Assembly (NCBI GenBank): GCA_021157965.1
Contig: JAGGVO010000012.1
Coordinates: 113,115-177,114, forward strand
Direction: 5' to 3'
DNA: 64,000 nucleotides
Source of the DNA: Candidatus Neomarinimicrobiota bacterium
GTDB taxonomy: Bacteria; Fidelibacterota; Fidelibacteria; Fidelibacterales; Fidelibacteraceae
Made by a program: the position numbers and the translations under genes. Below, one piece after another: positions 17,543-26,554 of the stretch (positions within the stretch are counted from its first letter, which is position 1; every line of letters starts with the position of its first letter). The notes under the pieces are model-generated. The model was given only the letters and a program-made list of their open reading frames with translations, was not told where the DNA came from and did not search any database.

Positions 17543-18655
17543 TTAGAGATTGAAAATATCTTTAAAAAATGTAAATCCCAGGGACTCAAAAATCACCCCC
17601 AGGAGAATGGTTATCATGATTGCCCCTTTGATGATATCCTGACCTTTGATGGAACCCAGTAATTTAGGGTCCTTTCCCAGGTAGGCACTGGCAGCAAAGA
17701 ACTCTTCGCCGATCAAGGTATAATCACAGGCTGTTACAAAAAACGGGATCTGGGACGGCGAGCCGGTCCCGGCAATCTGAATGGCACCGATGGAGTTCCC
17801 GGTTTCAGCAAGAATCAGGGATTCGGCATAAAACTTTCCCTGGAGGAAAACGGCAGCAGGTTTTTCCCGGAGCATAATCCCATCCACAGCGGCGGCAAAG
17901 GCAAATTGATCATCGGTGTAGTAATGGACCATATCGGGGTTAAATAAATCGGGGCGTCCTTCACTCAAATAGGATTCATGCACAATCTCCCGGGAGGCTT
18001 CCATCACCAGGGAACGTGATACGGGAACGTTCAGGCTGGCTTCATACCGGGCGGTCATCTTGGCAACATGTCCCAAAATGATCACACCGGAAATGGTTTC
18101 AACCTGGTCAAGATCCATAATTCCCGGAACATAGAGAACCGATTTGCCCATTTCCGTTGCCCGGCCGACGGCTTCCTCAAAAGCTTTTAAACCAGCGATG
18201 GGACGCAGGTAAATCTCTTTCATCTGGCGGGCTTTCCGGATATAATATAAAATGATCCCGGAAAAGAGGATCATCGTGATAAAACGAACGATGCGTTTCG
18301 TATTGAACCACATTGCTTCGGTGATCACAGGTTCCGTAACAGCTTCTTCCAAAACGTTCAGATCCTTATCGATAGCTGCCACCTTAAAACGGGTTGGAAC
18401 ACCATTATCAATGTCAAAATGCATATCTTTGTCCAGATGTGCATAGCTGATAATGAAATTCCAGTCCTGTTCCTCTTCGGATTTTTGAAAAATATCATAT
18501 CTGAAAGCCTGGTCCACCGGATTGGCGTTGAGTACAACAACCCGGCCTTCCGGGTCCCCTTCCTTAGGAACGGCAACAGGATCCAGAGCTCCCAGGAGGG
18601 GGGCCACTGTTCCAATCATCATGCCCAGGATCAGGAAAAATCCATTTCGTTTCAT
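17543..18655 (-). CDS. DUF6754-type membrane protein with signal peptide
   Basis: The 370-residue protein uses the ATG at 18655, preceded by GGAGGA at good spacing and followed by an evident signal peptide (MKRNGFFLILGMMIGTVAPLLGA). An upstream in-frame extension of 62 codons is Lys/Trp-rich and overlaps the preceding gene in another frame, so it is rejected. An extracytoplasmic region of about 90 residues resembles a fibronectin-III-like strand set. A TM helix at about 122-141 (IVRFITMILFSGIILYYI), a cytoplasmic domain with RPIAGLKAFEEAVGRATEMGK, ETISGV, GTGSPSQIPFF and ACDYTLIGEEFFAASAYLG, and a C-terminal helix follow. The last blocks match my memory of the DUF6754 family. Function unknown; it is the most recognisable member of the module. 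Confidence 0.78.
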   Translation of the reverse strand: MKRNGFFLILGMMIGTVAPLLGALDPVAVPKEGDPEGRVVVLNANPVDQAFRYDIFQKSEEEQDWNFIISYAHLDKDMHFDIDNGVPTRFKVAAIDKDLNVLEEAVTEPVITEAMWFNTKRIVRFITMILFSGIILYYIRKARQMKEIYLRPIAGLKAFEEAVGRATEMGKSVLYVPGIMDLDQVETISGVIILGHVAKMTARYEASLNVPVSRSLVMEASREIVHESYLSEGRPDLFNPDMVHYYTDDQFAFAAAVDGIMLREKPAAVFLQGKFYAESLILAETGNSIGAIQIAGTGSPSQIPFFVTACDYTLIGEEFFAASAYLGKDPKLLGSIKGQDIIKGAIMITILLGVIFESLGFTFFKDIFNL

Positions 18656-18698
18656 AGATCCTCCACTCTTCACATGTCGTCTGCCGACAGTTAATATA

Positions 18699-19040
18699 TT
18701 ATTTATTCTTTGTTTTCTTAAAAAAGCGCCTTTTCCGTTCTTTTTTTTCAGGTTCAGGTTCTTTTTCGCTTTCCAGTGCTTCAATGCGTTCCATGAGCCG
18801 TTCCACATTTTCCCTTTCTTCCATGAATTCTGCCAATCCATAGATGTCTGAACTGGGAAAAAAGGATTCCAAAACCGGACCGAAGAAAACCACTGCCTGA
18901 GAGCCGATAAAATTCATGGGTTTAAAGGTCTGTATAAAAAAGACAGCCGGCACGGACATTCTCCGGCGGACGATGGCCTGGGCAATTTTATCTGCCATGA
19001 CCTGTTTTTTGTCTTTTTCCTCAGTCATTCGTCTATTCAC
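18699..19040 (-). CDS. Small conserved membrane-associated protein, function unknown
   Basis: 113-residue protein. Residues about 28-60 (RMSVPAVFFIQTFKPMNFIGSQAVVFFGPVLESF) form one amphipathic or hydrophobic stretch that may lie in or on the membrane. They are followed by a Glu/Arg helix likely to be a coiled coil (EERENVERLMERIEALESE) and a very basic C terminus (KKERKRRFFKKTKNK). The start overlaps the preceding gene by 8 bp; an in-frame ATG at 19028 is an alternative start. The 'PAVFF....KP..FIGSQ..VF..P' pattern looks constrained, and placement between the bPH-like and DUF6754 genes argues that it is an accessory subunit of the same complex. Confidence 0.75.
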   Translation of the reverse strand: MNRRMTEEKDKKQVMADKIAQAIVRRRMSVPAVFFIQTFKPMNFIGSQAVVFFGPVLESFFPSSDIYGLAEFMEERENVERLMERIEALESEKEPEPEKKERKRRFFKKTKNK

Positions 19041-19449
19041 CGGTTCCTATTTTCCGTGCCACGATAGCTTCAACCTCATCCCCTTTCTGACCGGTTCTGA
19101 GAAGCCAGGCCCGGTAATTATCAAGGCGGGAAGGCTTTTTCATGGTGTATAATTTAAGCGCATTTCCACTCCGTTCCCAGCGGCGGAATTCTTTCCAGTC
19201 CCGCTCTTTCGTCATCCACCCTGTGCGGATTCTGATGCCCTTTTCCGTCAATGTATAATACACGGGAACGAAATAGGGTAAAACATAACCTCCCAGTACA
19301 ACAAGCGACAAAAAGAGGAAGATAAGGTTTCCACCGGCAATTCCTGCAAAAAAGGAGACCGTAAGTATGAAAATCAGAACGGCAATGCCTTTGCCGGGAT
19401 TCTGCTTCACCATGTGAATCTTCCAGGTCATAATGGTGTCATCATTCAT
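19033..19449 (-). CDS. Two-helix membrane protein with bacterial PH-like domain
   Basis: 138 residues. Two hydrophobic segments (about 19-38, GKGIAVLIFILTVSFFAGIAG, and 41-63, LIFLFLSLVVLGGYVLPYFVPVY) form a helical hairpin. A C-terminal domain follows (YYTLTEKGIRIRTGWMTKERDWKEFRRWERSGNALKLYTM) with the strand pattern of bPH/DUF304-type domains ('Y.LT..GI.I..G......W.....'). Such domains are found in small bacterial membrane proteins of mostly unknown role. The short MNDDTIMTW start precedes the first helix. It lies 109 bp after the KOW-like gene, the largest gap inside the module, and overlaps the next gene by 8 bp. Confidence 0.75.
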   Translation of the reverse strand: MNDDTIMTWKIHMVKQNPGKGIAVLIFILTVSFFAGIAGGNLIFLFLSLVVLGGYVLPYFVPVYYTLTEKGIRIRTGWMTKERDWKEFRRWERSGNALKLYTMKKPSRLDNYRAWLLRTGQKGDEVEAIVARKIGTGE

Positions 19450-19558
19450 TGCTTATCGTTTATCCGGAAATATTTACCGGATTATTATAGGAAATATAAA
19501 TCCTGAAAAAAAGGATAAACTCCGATGGGGTTCCGGAATTTGCATTCACAGGATTGTA

Positions 19559-20686
19559 TTATTTTGTCTCATAAATCTCAAGATTGGCGCGGGGGAGCAT
19601 AACTTCTTTATTTTGCTCATAGATCTTTACTTTAGCAACCCGGGCCATGGAGCCTGATTCCAGTTTTTGCAGGGCATGAGGCAATTCTGTTACTTCACCC
19701 AGCAGACCAAAATAGGGGGCCCGAATTACCCGGACAACCGTACCAACATCCATGCCTTTTACATCATCCGCTTTGACTTTATCATCAGCTTTTTCGTCGA
19801 GGCAGATAATGACTTCCGGACGAATCACACCGGCACGAATCTGGGTTGCCCCGTTGATAGACGCAATATCCCCTTCATGGTCTTTCAACAACTTGAATGT
19901 TTGTTCGGCCATACGGATTTTACCAAATCCTTCGGTTACAATCAGGGTAGTCTGAACCGGCTCTTCACCCGTAATGGCAACTCCGATATCATAGCCTACA
20001 ATATCTTTAATGTCTTTATAATTGAAACCTCCCACAATGATACCTTCCACACCCAATTTTTCTGCTTTTTTGAAGGCATCCAGTGTCATAAAGGCTCCGG
20101 CAACCAGGACTTTCCCCTTACAGGAATCATCAATCAAATCAGCAGTCAGGGTACCCCCGGGATTTTCGGTAAGGATTTTTATGGCACCCCGGCGCTCTCC
20201 GCCGATACCGAAAATTCCCTGAACAAAAGCGGCTGTAGTCCGGATGACAACCCCTTCTTCCGGAATCACTTCATCAATAACCCCGTTAATATAGGCATTG
20301 ATATTGACCGGAATCGGATCTTCCCGGATAATCGCCTGTCCCGTGACTGTGGAAAAGGAATCCAGTGTTCCGGCCACAGGGGACTTCACAGAACTTTTAA
20401 AAAGGCCGAAAATGCCTTTGGTTTCTGCCAGAATATCTCCTTTCTGAATAACATCCCCCTCTTTTTTTATCATAAAATCATTCAACTCAGAGGGATCCAC
20501 ATTCAGAAAATTGGCCACATTGACGGGAAAGACATTTCCCGGCAGATCGGTATGCGCCACGACATCCTCAGCTTTCACCAAATCCCCTTTTTTAACTTTC
20601 ACATTCCCTTTCAGAGGAAGGCGTCGGGTTTTGGTAAGCTTTGTTTTCGCAAGGACTTTCAGTCCCGGTGTATATGCATGAGCCAT
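19559..20686 (-). CDS. Barrel-sandwich/KOW-like protein linked to GlmL, function unknown
   Basis: Soluble 375-residue protein with no TM segment. The N-terminal 150 residues contain repeated beta-rich lipoyl- or RnfC-like barrel-sandwich signatures (KVKKGDLVKAEDVVAHTDLPG; EGDVIQKGDILAETKGIFGLF; VKSPVAGTLDSFSTVTGQAII). The middle third is alpha/beta with Gly-rich loops (GKVLVAGAFMTLDAFKKAEKLGVEGIIVGGF). The C terminus (GTVVRVIRAPYFGLLGEVTELP...ARVAKVKIY) has a KOW-like 'G..G.V..LP' turn. No biotinylation or lipoylation lysine motif (MKM, DKA) is present, so the sandwich is probably structural. It follows GlmL by 12 bp. I infer a scaffold or adaptor between GlmL and the membrane proteins; nothing in the sequence proves this. 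Confidence 0.78.
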   Translation of the reverse strand: MAHAYTPGLKVLAKTKLTKTRRLPLKGNVKVKKGDLVKAEDVVAHTDLPGNVFPVNVANFLNVDPSELNDFMIKKEGDVIQKGDILAETKGIFGLFKSSVKSPVAGTLDSFSTVTGQAIIREDPIPVNINAYINGVIDEVIPEEGVVIRTTAAFVQGIFGIGGERRGAIKILTENPGGTLTADLIDDSCKGKVLVAGAFMTLDAFKKAEKLGVEGIIVGGFNYKDIKDIVGYDIGVAITGEEPVQTTLIVTEGFGKIRMAEQTFKLLKDHEGDIASINGATQIRAGVIRPEVIICLDEKADDKVKADDVKGMDVGTVVRVIRAPYFGLLGEVTELPHALQKLESGSMARVAKVKIYEQNKEVMLPRANLEIYETK

Positions 20687-20698
20687 AACTATCTCCGC

Positions 20699-22528
20699 TT
20701 AGCTTTCAAATTCTTTCACTGCCTGACTCCAGACCTGGAGTTTTTTAACCCTTTCTGCGAGATTGGCAGGAAGCATGAAGGGATTCCTGCCCCGGGCATC
20801 AATGATGATACCCACCAATCCGCCATAAACTGTAGTTCGAATGGCATTTCCCGGACCATCGCCCACATCCACGCCCCGGACCGGAATAATTTCAGCTTTA
20901 ACGGGCGTGTACGGTGCTTCAATCAAAATCATATCACCAAAGGGAATTGCCTGATTGAAAACTTTCCCTTCCGGGAGTTCCAGTTTTACCGTCACAAAAT
21001 CCTTACCCGGTTTTACCGAACCGACGGGAGCAATGCAGGTCCCCAGGCGCAGGAGACAATCTTTATTAAAGACTTCTGTCGCCGCTTTTTCATGAACACT
21101 GGCCAAAACACCCAATTGAGGCATCATAAAAATACTGTCCACGGCCAACTGTGTGATCCCTTCGGGGAGAAAAGCATCGATCATCATCCGGGCGGATTGA
21201 TGGCGCCGGGGTGCATGGGATAAAACACCGCCGCTGCCGACCAGCAGATCCAGATCCATCATATTCACCAGTGTTTCCCCCGTGGAGGACTGGTCAAAGG
21301 TATCTGAAATCGTCCTTTCTTTCTGGACCCCCTTCAGTCCCACGGCAAAGGATTTATGCTGCACAAAAGAAAGCCTTAGGGCTTCCCGGGCAATTGCCTG
21401 CTCAATTTTCAATTCTTCCAGACTCTGGGGGATAGTGGTCGGTCGGATCATTTTATTGCCAATCCGGTTCCGTAAATCTGTTTCGTTGATATCAAAGGGA
21501 ACCCAGCGCAGAATATTCTCAAGCTTAGCTTCGGCAAGCACATTGGAAATGGAATAACTCATCCCCAGATTGGCACTGACCGTCCGGTTGAAAACCGGTT
21601 TGCCGGAATCCGGGTCTTTGAAAACGGAGAAAACATCTGTCGTTGCTCCGCCGATATCCACACCTACAACAGAAATGTCCTCATTCCGGGCAATGACCTG
21701 AATAATGGATCCCACAGCTCCCGGTGTGGGCATGATGGGTGCATTGGTCATATCCATGAGCTTCTTATATCCCGGAGCCTGAGCCATCACATGCTCCATA
21801 AACAGGTCATGAATTTTATCCCGTGCCGGCCCCAGATTTTCCCGTTCCAAAACCGGTCTCAGATTAGGTACGACACTCAGATCCGTCACCTCACTTAAAT
21901 TCTTTTCAATTTCCGGTGCTGCCTTTTTATTCCCCGCGTAAATCACGGGAAGACGATAATTTATACCGAGCCGGGGTTTGGGGTTGGATGCACGCAATAA
22001 TTCGGCCATTTCCACCACATGACTGATGGTACCTCCATCTACTCCTCCGGAGAGAAGGATCATGTCCGGACGCAGATGTCGGATACGGGATATTTTTTCA
22101 TGGGGCATCCGGCTGTCATTGGAGGCCAAAACATCCATGACAATGGCTCCAGCTCCCAGGGCAGCACGCTCTGCCGATTCAGCACTCATAGCCTTTACCA
22201 CACCGGCCACCAGCATCTGGAGACCTCCGCCGGCAGAACTGGTGGAGATGTAGATATCCACACCTGTATCCCCCTTTTGCGGACTTATAATCTTGTCGTC
22301 ATCCAGGATAGTCCGTCCCCGAAGCTCTTCCACTTCCTTTACAGCGTTCAACACACCTTTTGTTACATCCTCAAAAGGTGCTTCCACAGTTGTCGGAGCT
22401 TCACCCCGCGTCACAAGTCGGTATTCATCTCCCCGTTTTTCAATCAGAATTGCTTTTGTTGTAGTACTTCCGCAATCTGTTGCAAGGATTGATTGAATAT
22501 TTTCAGGTTTCACAGTCAGTTCTTCCAT
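20699..22528 (-). CDS. glmL: GlmL/MutL-family ASKHA ATPase (glutamate mutase L homologue)
   Basis: 609-residue member of the MutL/GlmL family of actin/Hsp70-fold ATPases found beside adenosylcobalamin-dependent carbon-skeleton mutases, where a chaperone or reactivation role has been suggested. The phosphate-1 motif is ILATDCGSTTTKAILIE (residues about 14-30). A second ASKHA glycine motif, VVGVDIGGATTDVFSVF, lies near 290, an adenosine-type segment is SGGVDGG (about 155), and GSGGVLSHAPRRH lies near 430. No GlmS/GlmE, B12-binding or mutase subunit occurs in the window. Instead the gene heads the module of unknown membrane proteins, 13 bp after cdsA. The orphan context suggests a role other than mutase repair; that is inference. 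Confidence 0.9.
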   Translation of the reverse strand: MEELTVKPENIQSILATDCGSTTTKAILIEKRGDEYRLVTRGEAPTTVEAPFEDVTKGVLNAVKEVEELRGRTILDDDKIISPQKGDTGVDIYISTSSAGGGLQMLVAGVVKAMSAESAERAALGAGAIVMDVLASNDSRMPHEKISRIRHLRPDMILLSGGVDGGTISHVVEMAELLRASNPKPRLGINYRLPVIYAGNKKAAPEIEKNLSEVTDLSVVPNLRPVLERENLGPARDKIHDLFMEHVMAQAPGYKKLMDMTNAPIMPTPGAVGSIIQVIARNEDISVVGVDIGGATTDVFSVFKDPDSGKPVFNRTVSANLGMSYSISNVLAEAKLENILRWVPFDINETDLRNRIGNKMIRPTTIPQSLEELKIEQAIAREALRLSFVQHKSFAVGLKGVQKERTISDTFDQSSTGETLVNMMDLDLLVGSGGVLSHAPRRHQSARMMIDAFLPEGITQLAVDSIFMMPQLGVLASVHEKAATEVFNKDCLLRLGTCIAPVGSVKPGKDFVTVKLELPEGKVFNQAIPFGDMILIEAPYTPVKAEIIPVRGVDVGDGPGNAIRTTVYGGLVGIIIDARGRNPFMLPANLAERVKKLQVWSQAVKEFES

Positions 22529-22541
22529 GCTTCCACCTTAT

Positions 22542-23447
22542 TTAAACAAAACGGATTAACAAATAAAAATAGACAATCGGACCTGTAAAAGCCAGACTAT
22601 CCAAACGGTCCAGGGCTCCCCCGTGATCCAATAACAACCGGGAGGTGTCTTTTACGCCGATATGACGCTTCAGAGCAGATTCCACCAGATCACCCAATTG
22701 ACCAAAAATCCCGGCTATTAATAACAGCACCAGATAATCCCACCAGGTAAAGCTCTTGATCCAACCATAGCGGGCTGCCACGAGACCGACAACCAGGCTC
22801 CCAATAAAACCGGCAATCGCTCCTTCCCAGGTCTTGTTCGGGCTAATGGTGGGGCTCAATTTCACCGTACCGTAAGCGGAGCCCAGAAAATAGGCCAGGG
22901 TATCACAAATCCAGATCATTGCCAGCATAATATAGAGAATTCTTGCCCCTTCAAAGGAATCCCACCCTGTTTGCAGGGATATCCCCCGTATCAGGGCCAG
23001 ACTTGTCAGGGCAAGGGTCGGGTAAATCATGGACGCACCGGCATACAATACCGTGTTAAATTCCGACAAAGGTCTTCGGAACATCATCAGCAAAACAGTT
23101 ACAGACCATGCCCCCAAAAGAGCCGGATAAACCCACATCATTCCCCCGTAATATGCCAGATAAACCAGTCCGGCATTGAAGAGGGATAAAAAGAAAATCC
23201 CCGTTCTTCCAGGGATTTTCAACAGTGTCAGGAATTCGTATGAGCACAAAAGGACGGCGATGGCAATAAAGGATACAAACCATACACCCCCTGCAGCAAT
23301 CAGGGCCAAAATAACCGGAATACCAATCACGGATATCAGTACACGGTTGAACAGGGATGTATTCGATTTATGTCTCATCATATAGCTTGCGAAATTAAAT
23401 GTTTCATTGCGAATTCGCAAACTTAAAACGTTTAACGGTTGAGACAT
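22542..23447 (-). CDS. cdsA: Phosphatidate cytidylyltransferase
   Basis: Makes CDP-diacylglycerol from phosphatidate and CTP in the inner membrane, the precursor of all phospholipids. About eight TM segments are visible. The C-terminal CdsA signature is present (SPTISPNKTWEGAIAGFIGSL, then GQLGDLVESALKRHIGVKDTSRLLLDHGGALDRLDS with its metal-binding D...D residues). The first frame position (ATG 23447) adds about 21 residues not typical of CdsA; the paired ATGs about 63-66 bp further in may be the real start, but neither has a convincing SD. It is sandwiched between the RND pump gene (5 bp) and glmL (13 bp). Confidence 0.93.
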   Translation of the reverse strand: MSQPLNVLSLRIRNETFNFASYMMRHKSNTSLFNRVLISVIGIPVILALIAAGGVWFVSFIAIAVLLCSYEFLTLLKIPGRTGIFFLSLFNAGLVYLAYYGGMMWVYPALLGAWSVTVLLMMFRRPLSEFNTVLYAGASMIYPTLALTSLALIRGISLQTGWDSFEGARILYIMLAMIWICDTLAYFLGSAYGTVKLSPTISPNKTWEGAIAGFIGSLVVGLVAARYGWIKSFTWWDYLVLLLIAGIFGQLGDLVESALKRHIGVKDTSRLLLDHGGALDRLDSLAFTGPIVYFYLLIRFV

Positions 23448-23452
23448 CCCAC

Positions 23453-26400
23453 CTACATCCGGTCGGCGAATTTGTGTTTCTGGAAAAATGAGAAAAGGAC
23501 CGGCACAAAAAAGAGTGTCAGGAGAGTGGAGACGAATAAACCGCCGATAACGGCTCTGGCCATGGGTGTCCAGATTTCGGCACCTGAACCCAGTTCCAGG
23601 GCCAGGGGCATCATGGAGAGAATGGTTGTCATAGCCGTCATCAAAATAGGACGGAGCCTGGTTTTGGCACCGACAATAATAGCATCATTGAGTTTCATGT
23701 CTGTTCTGTTCAAAATCTGATTGATATAATCGATAAGCACAATCCCATTATTCACCACAATACCCACCAGGAGCATCCCTCCGATCAACACCGTGACTCC
23801 GATGTCGGTCCCGGTGATCAGCAGAGCCCAGATTACCCCTATAAAAGCCAGGGGAACGGTAAACAAAATAATGAAAGGATCGAGGAGCGATTCAAACTGG
23901 GAAGCCATCACCATGTACACAAGGGCAATTGAAACAAGAATAGCAATAAACAGATAGAAAAAAGATTCCTGCTGCTCTTCTGCAGTCCCGCCTATTTCAT
24001 ACCTTACATCCGGAGGGAATGGGACTGTTTTCAGTTGCCTTTCCAGATCGAGGCGAATACTTTGAAGGTCCCGGCCGCTGGTACTGGCATTCACGGAAAC
24101 AAAACGGCTTTGATCCTCACGATTGATCTCCGTGGGACCGTCATGCACACCCACTTTCACCAGGTTTGAGAGGGGAACCTGTTTACCGGTCGCAGTCGGG
24201 ACGAGAATCTGCAGGATATCCTCCTTATTCAAACGGTATTTCCTGTCAAAACGAACGGTCACGTTATACTCTTCTCCCCTTTCCCTGTACAGGGAGACAA
24301 TCGACCCTTTGATGGCCGTATTGATGGTATTGGCTATCTGGGGAACCGATAATCCCAAGGCACTAACCCGTTCGCGGTCTATAAAAATCCGGTATTCCGG
24401 CTTCGGTTTGGTATATGAATAATTAATATCCACAAGGCCGGGCATATCTTCCATAATTTTCCGAATATCGACAGACAATTGTTTTATTTCATCCATATCC
24501 TGGCCAAAAATCTTGACACTTAAGTCGCCTTCAGCCCCGGTTATGTGGCCACCCCTTTGAAAGGCAAGTTCAATACCGGGAACCTTTGAAAGCCTTTCAC
24601 GGAGATCATCCTCGATGTCAAACTGGCTGCGCTCCCTTTCATGCTTAGGCAGGAGAGAGATAAACACAGACGCGTTATTATTGGAACCACCAAAGAGAGC
24701 GGTAAAACCTTCGCCTGTCCCGAAATTTACATACAGATTGGTCATCTCCGGGACTTCTTCAGTAATGATCTCTTCTACTTCAGCCATGATCCGGTTCATT
24801 TCCGGCAGCGAAATCCCCACTTCAGCCGTCACATTGAAAGAAATCATATCCTCATCGGTCCTGGGGATAAATTCACCACCGATATTGCCGGCTAAAATCA
24901 TCGAAATCACGGCAATACCGATTACACTAAGCACAAAGAGTTTTTTATGGGCTAAAACCCATTTCAGGGATTTCTGATAGAGATCCGAAAGCTTTTCGAG
25001 GAATCTTTGGATGAAGGTATCAAACCAGCGGGTCAGTTTGAAATGGTGTTCCTGCTGTTTGAGAGAGAGGAATCGCGAAGATAAAAGGGGAATCAGTGTC
25101 AAAGCGACAAAGAGAGAGGTCAACAGGGAGACAACAATGGTCAGGGCCATGTCTTTAAAAAGCACGCCAGATATTCCCGGCAGAAAAAGAATCGGTACAA
25201 AGACAGAAATCGTTGTGAGAGTTGAAGCCGTAATGGCCATGGAAATCTCTTTTGAACCAATTTCTGCGGCTTTTTTAATAGGTTCATTCAGCTCATGGTT
25301 TCGTCTGAAAATATTTTCAAGGACCACAATGGAGTTATCCACCAAAAGGCCGATTGCCAGTGCCAGTCCCGCCATGGAAATAATGTTCAGAGTAATCCCG
25401 AGCTGACTCATGATGAAAAAGGTAAGGAGGATTGAGATAGGAATTGAGACAGCTACAATGAGGGAACTGACAATATGCCTGAGGAAGAAGAAAAGAACCA
25501 GAGCAGACAGGATAAAAGCAAGAACGGCTGTTGAGGAGAGGTTCTGAACCGATTTTTCAATAAACTCTGCCTGATTAAAAATGATATTGAACGATACATT
25601 ATTTCCGATTTGTTCTTCCAGGATCGGCAAATAATTAATGATATTATTACATGTATTGACAGTATTGGCATCAGACTGCTTGGACGCCACAATCACAATA
25701 CTGTTTTCACGGTTATTGCGAATGACTTGTGTTACTTCCTTGTAGCCGTCCACAACTTCGGCCACATTTTTCAGATAGACCGGTTTACCCGTCGGTGAAT
25801 AGCCGACTGTTACATTCCGAATATCCTCCACATTGCTGAACCGGGTTTCCGTAATGACTGAAAACTCCTTCCGCCCCTCTTCAAGGAGTCCGCCGGGAAT
25901 ATCCAGGTTTGCCATACTCACGGCTGATTTAATCTGATCCATACTCAGTCTATTTGCAGCCAGACGGTACGGATCAATCAGGATCTGAATCTCCCGCTCA
26001 GTCCCACCGGCAATGTTAACCGATGCCACCCCTTCCAGCCGTTCCAACCTGGGCTGGGCTTGTTCGGTCAGCACCTGCTTTAATTCAACTTCTCCCAGTT
26101 TGTCAGATGTTACATTAAAAATCAGAATCGGCTGCATGGACGGATTGAATGCAAAGGTAATGGGTTCACTGGCATCTGTTGGCAAATAATCCCTGACCAT
26201 ATCAATGCTTTTCCGGATATCATTTTCCCCTACATTGATGTCCGTCCCCCAGGAAAATTCCACAAAAATCACGGAGATCCCGGTCCGGGAAGTCGAACTC
26301 ACATGTTTCACCCCTTCCACAGAAATCACAGCCTCTTCAAGGGGACGGGTAAGAACATTTTCGATATCCTCAGGCCCAACCCCTTCATAGGTTGTAAAAA

Positions 26401-26539
26401 TGGCTACAAAGGGGAGGTCCATATCGGGATACAAATCGATTTTCAGTTGAGACAATCCGAACAACCCTGCACCTACAATCAGGATATAGATCATAAAAAA
26501 AGTAATGCCTCTGCGAATACTGACTTCAGATATATTCAT
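23453..26539 (-). CDS. RND-family efflux transporter permease (HAE1/AcrB type)
   Basis: Proton-driven inner-membrane pump of 1,028 residues, the usual AcrB/MexB size. TM1 is MIYILIVGAGLFGL, followed by the periplasmic porter region (SVEGVKHVSSTSRTGISVIFVEF). A first helical bundle of six TM segments starts at about 330 and includes LALAIGLLVDNSIVVLENI, the TM4 motif with the proton-relay acidic residue. The duplicated second half includes FIGVIWALLITGTDIGVTVLIGGMLLVGIVVNNGIVLIDY and MTAMTTILSMMPLALELGSGAE. The upstream adaptor and TolC genes complete a tripartite system. Substrate class cannot be read from sequence; the TetR operator suggests inducible export of a toxic or hydrophobic compound. 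Confidence 0.94.
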   Translation of the reverse strand: MNISEVSIRRGITFFMIYILIVGAGLFGLSQLKIDLYPDMDLPFVAIFTTYEGVGPEDIENVLTRPLEEAVISVEGVKHVSSTSRTGISVIFVEFSWGTDINVGENDIRKSIDMVRDYLPTDASEPITFAFNPSMQPILIFNVTSDKLGEVELKQVLTEQAQPRLERLEGVASVNIAGGTEREIQILIDPYRLAANRLSMDQIKSAVSMANLDIPGGLLEEGRKEFSVITETRFSNVEDIRNVTVGYSPTGKPVYLKNVAEVVDGYKEVTQVIRNNRENSIVIVASKQSDANTVNTCNNIINYLPILEEQIGNNVSFNIIFNQAEFIEKSVQNLSSTAVLAFILSALVLFFFLRHIVSSLIVAVSIPISILLTFFIMSQLGITLNIISMAGLALAIGLLVDNSIVVLENIFRRNHELNEPIKKAAEIGSKEISMAITASTLTTISVFVPILFLPGISGVLFKDMALTIVVSLLTSLFVALTLIPLLSSRFLSLKQQEHHFKLTRWFDTFIQRFLEKLSDLYQKSLKWVLAHKKLFVLSVIGIAVISMILAGNIGGEFIPRTDEDMISFNVTAEVGISLPEMNRIMAEVEEIITEEVPEMTNLYVNFGTGEGFTALFGGSNNNASVFISLLPKHERERSQFDIEDDLRERLSKVPGIELAFQRGGHITGAEGDLSVKIFGQDMDEIKQLSVDIRKIMEDMPGLVDINYSYTKPKPEYRIFIDRERVSALGLSVPQIANTINTAIKGSIVSLYRERGEEYNVTVRFDRKYRLNKEDILQILVPTATGKQVPLSNLVKVGVHDGPTEINREDQSRFVSVNASTSGRDLQSIRLDLERQLKTVPFPPDVRYEIGGTAEEQQESFFYLFIAILVSIALVYMVMASQFESLLDPFIILFTVPLAFIGVIWALLITGTDIGVTVLIGGMLLVGIVVNNGIVLIDYINQILNRTDMKLNDAIIVGAKTRLRPILMTAMTTILSMMPLALELGSGAEIWTPMARAVIGGLFVSTLLTLFFVPVLFSFFQKHKFADRM

Positions 26540-26554
26540 ATATTTGTCCTATCC

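Noticed and set aside
18656..18841. A 62-codon N-terminal extension of the DUF6754 gene.
   Set aside because: Lys/Trp-rich sequence overlapping the preceding gene in another frame; the ATG at 18655 has a strong SD and a signal peptide right after it.
19667..21223. A 518-codon open frame on the plus strand opposite the glmL and KOW-like genes.
   Set aside because: Its translation is rich in His/Phe/Asn without domain pattern, and it lies antisense to two genes with strong family signatures; it is a shadow frame.
24123..26390. Several plus-strand open frames inside the RND gene.
   Set aside because: Antisense to a complete, canonical RND pump; no SD or family pattern.
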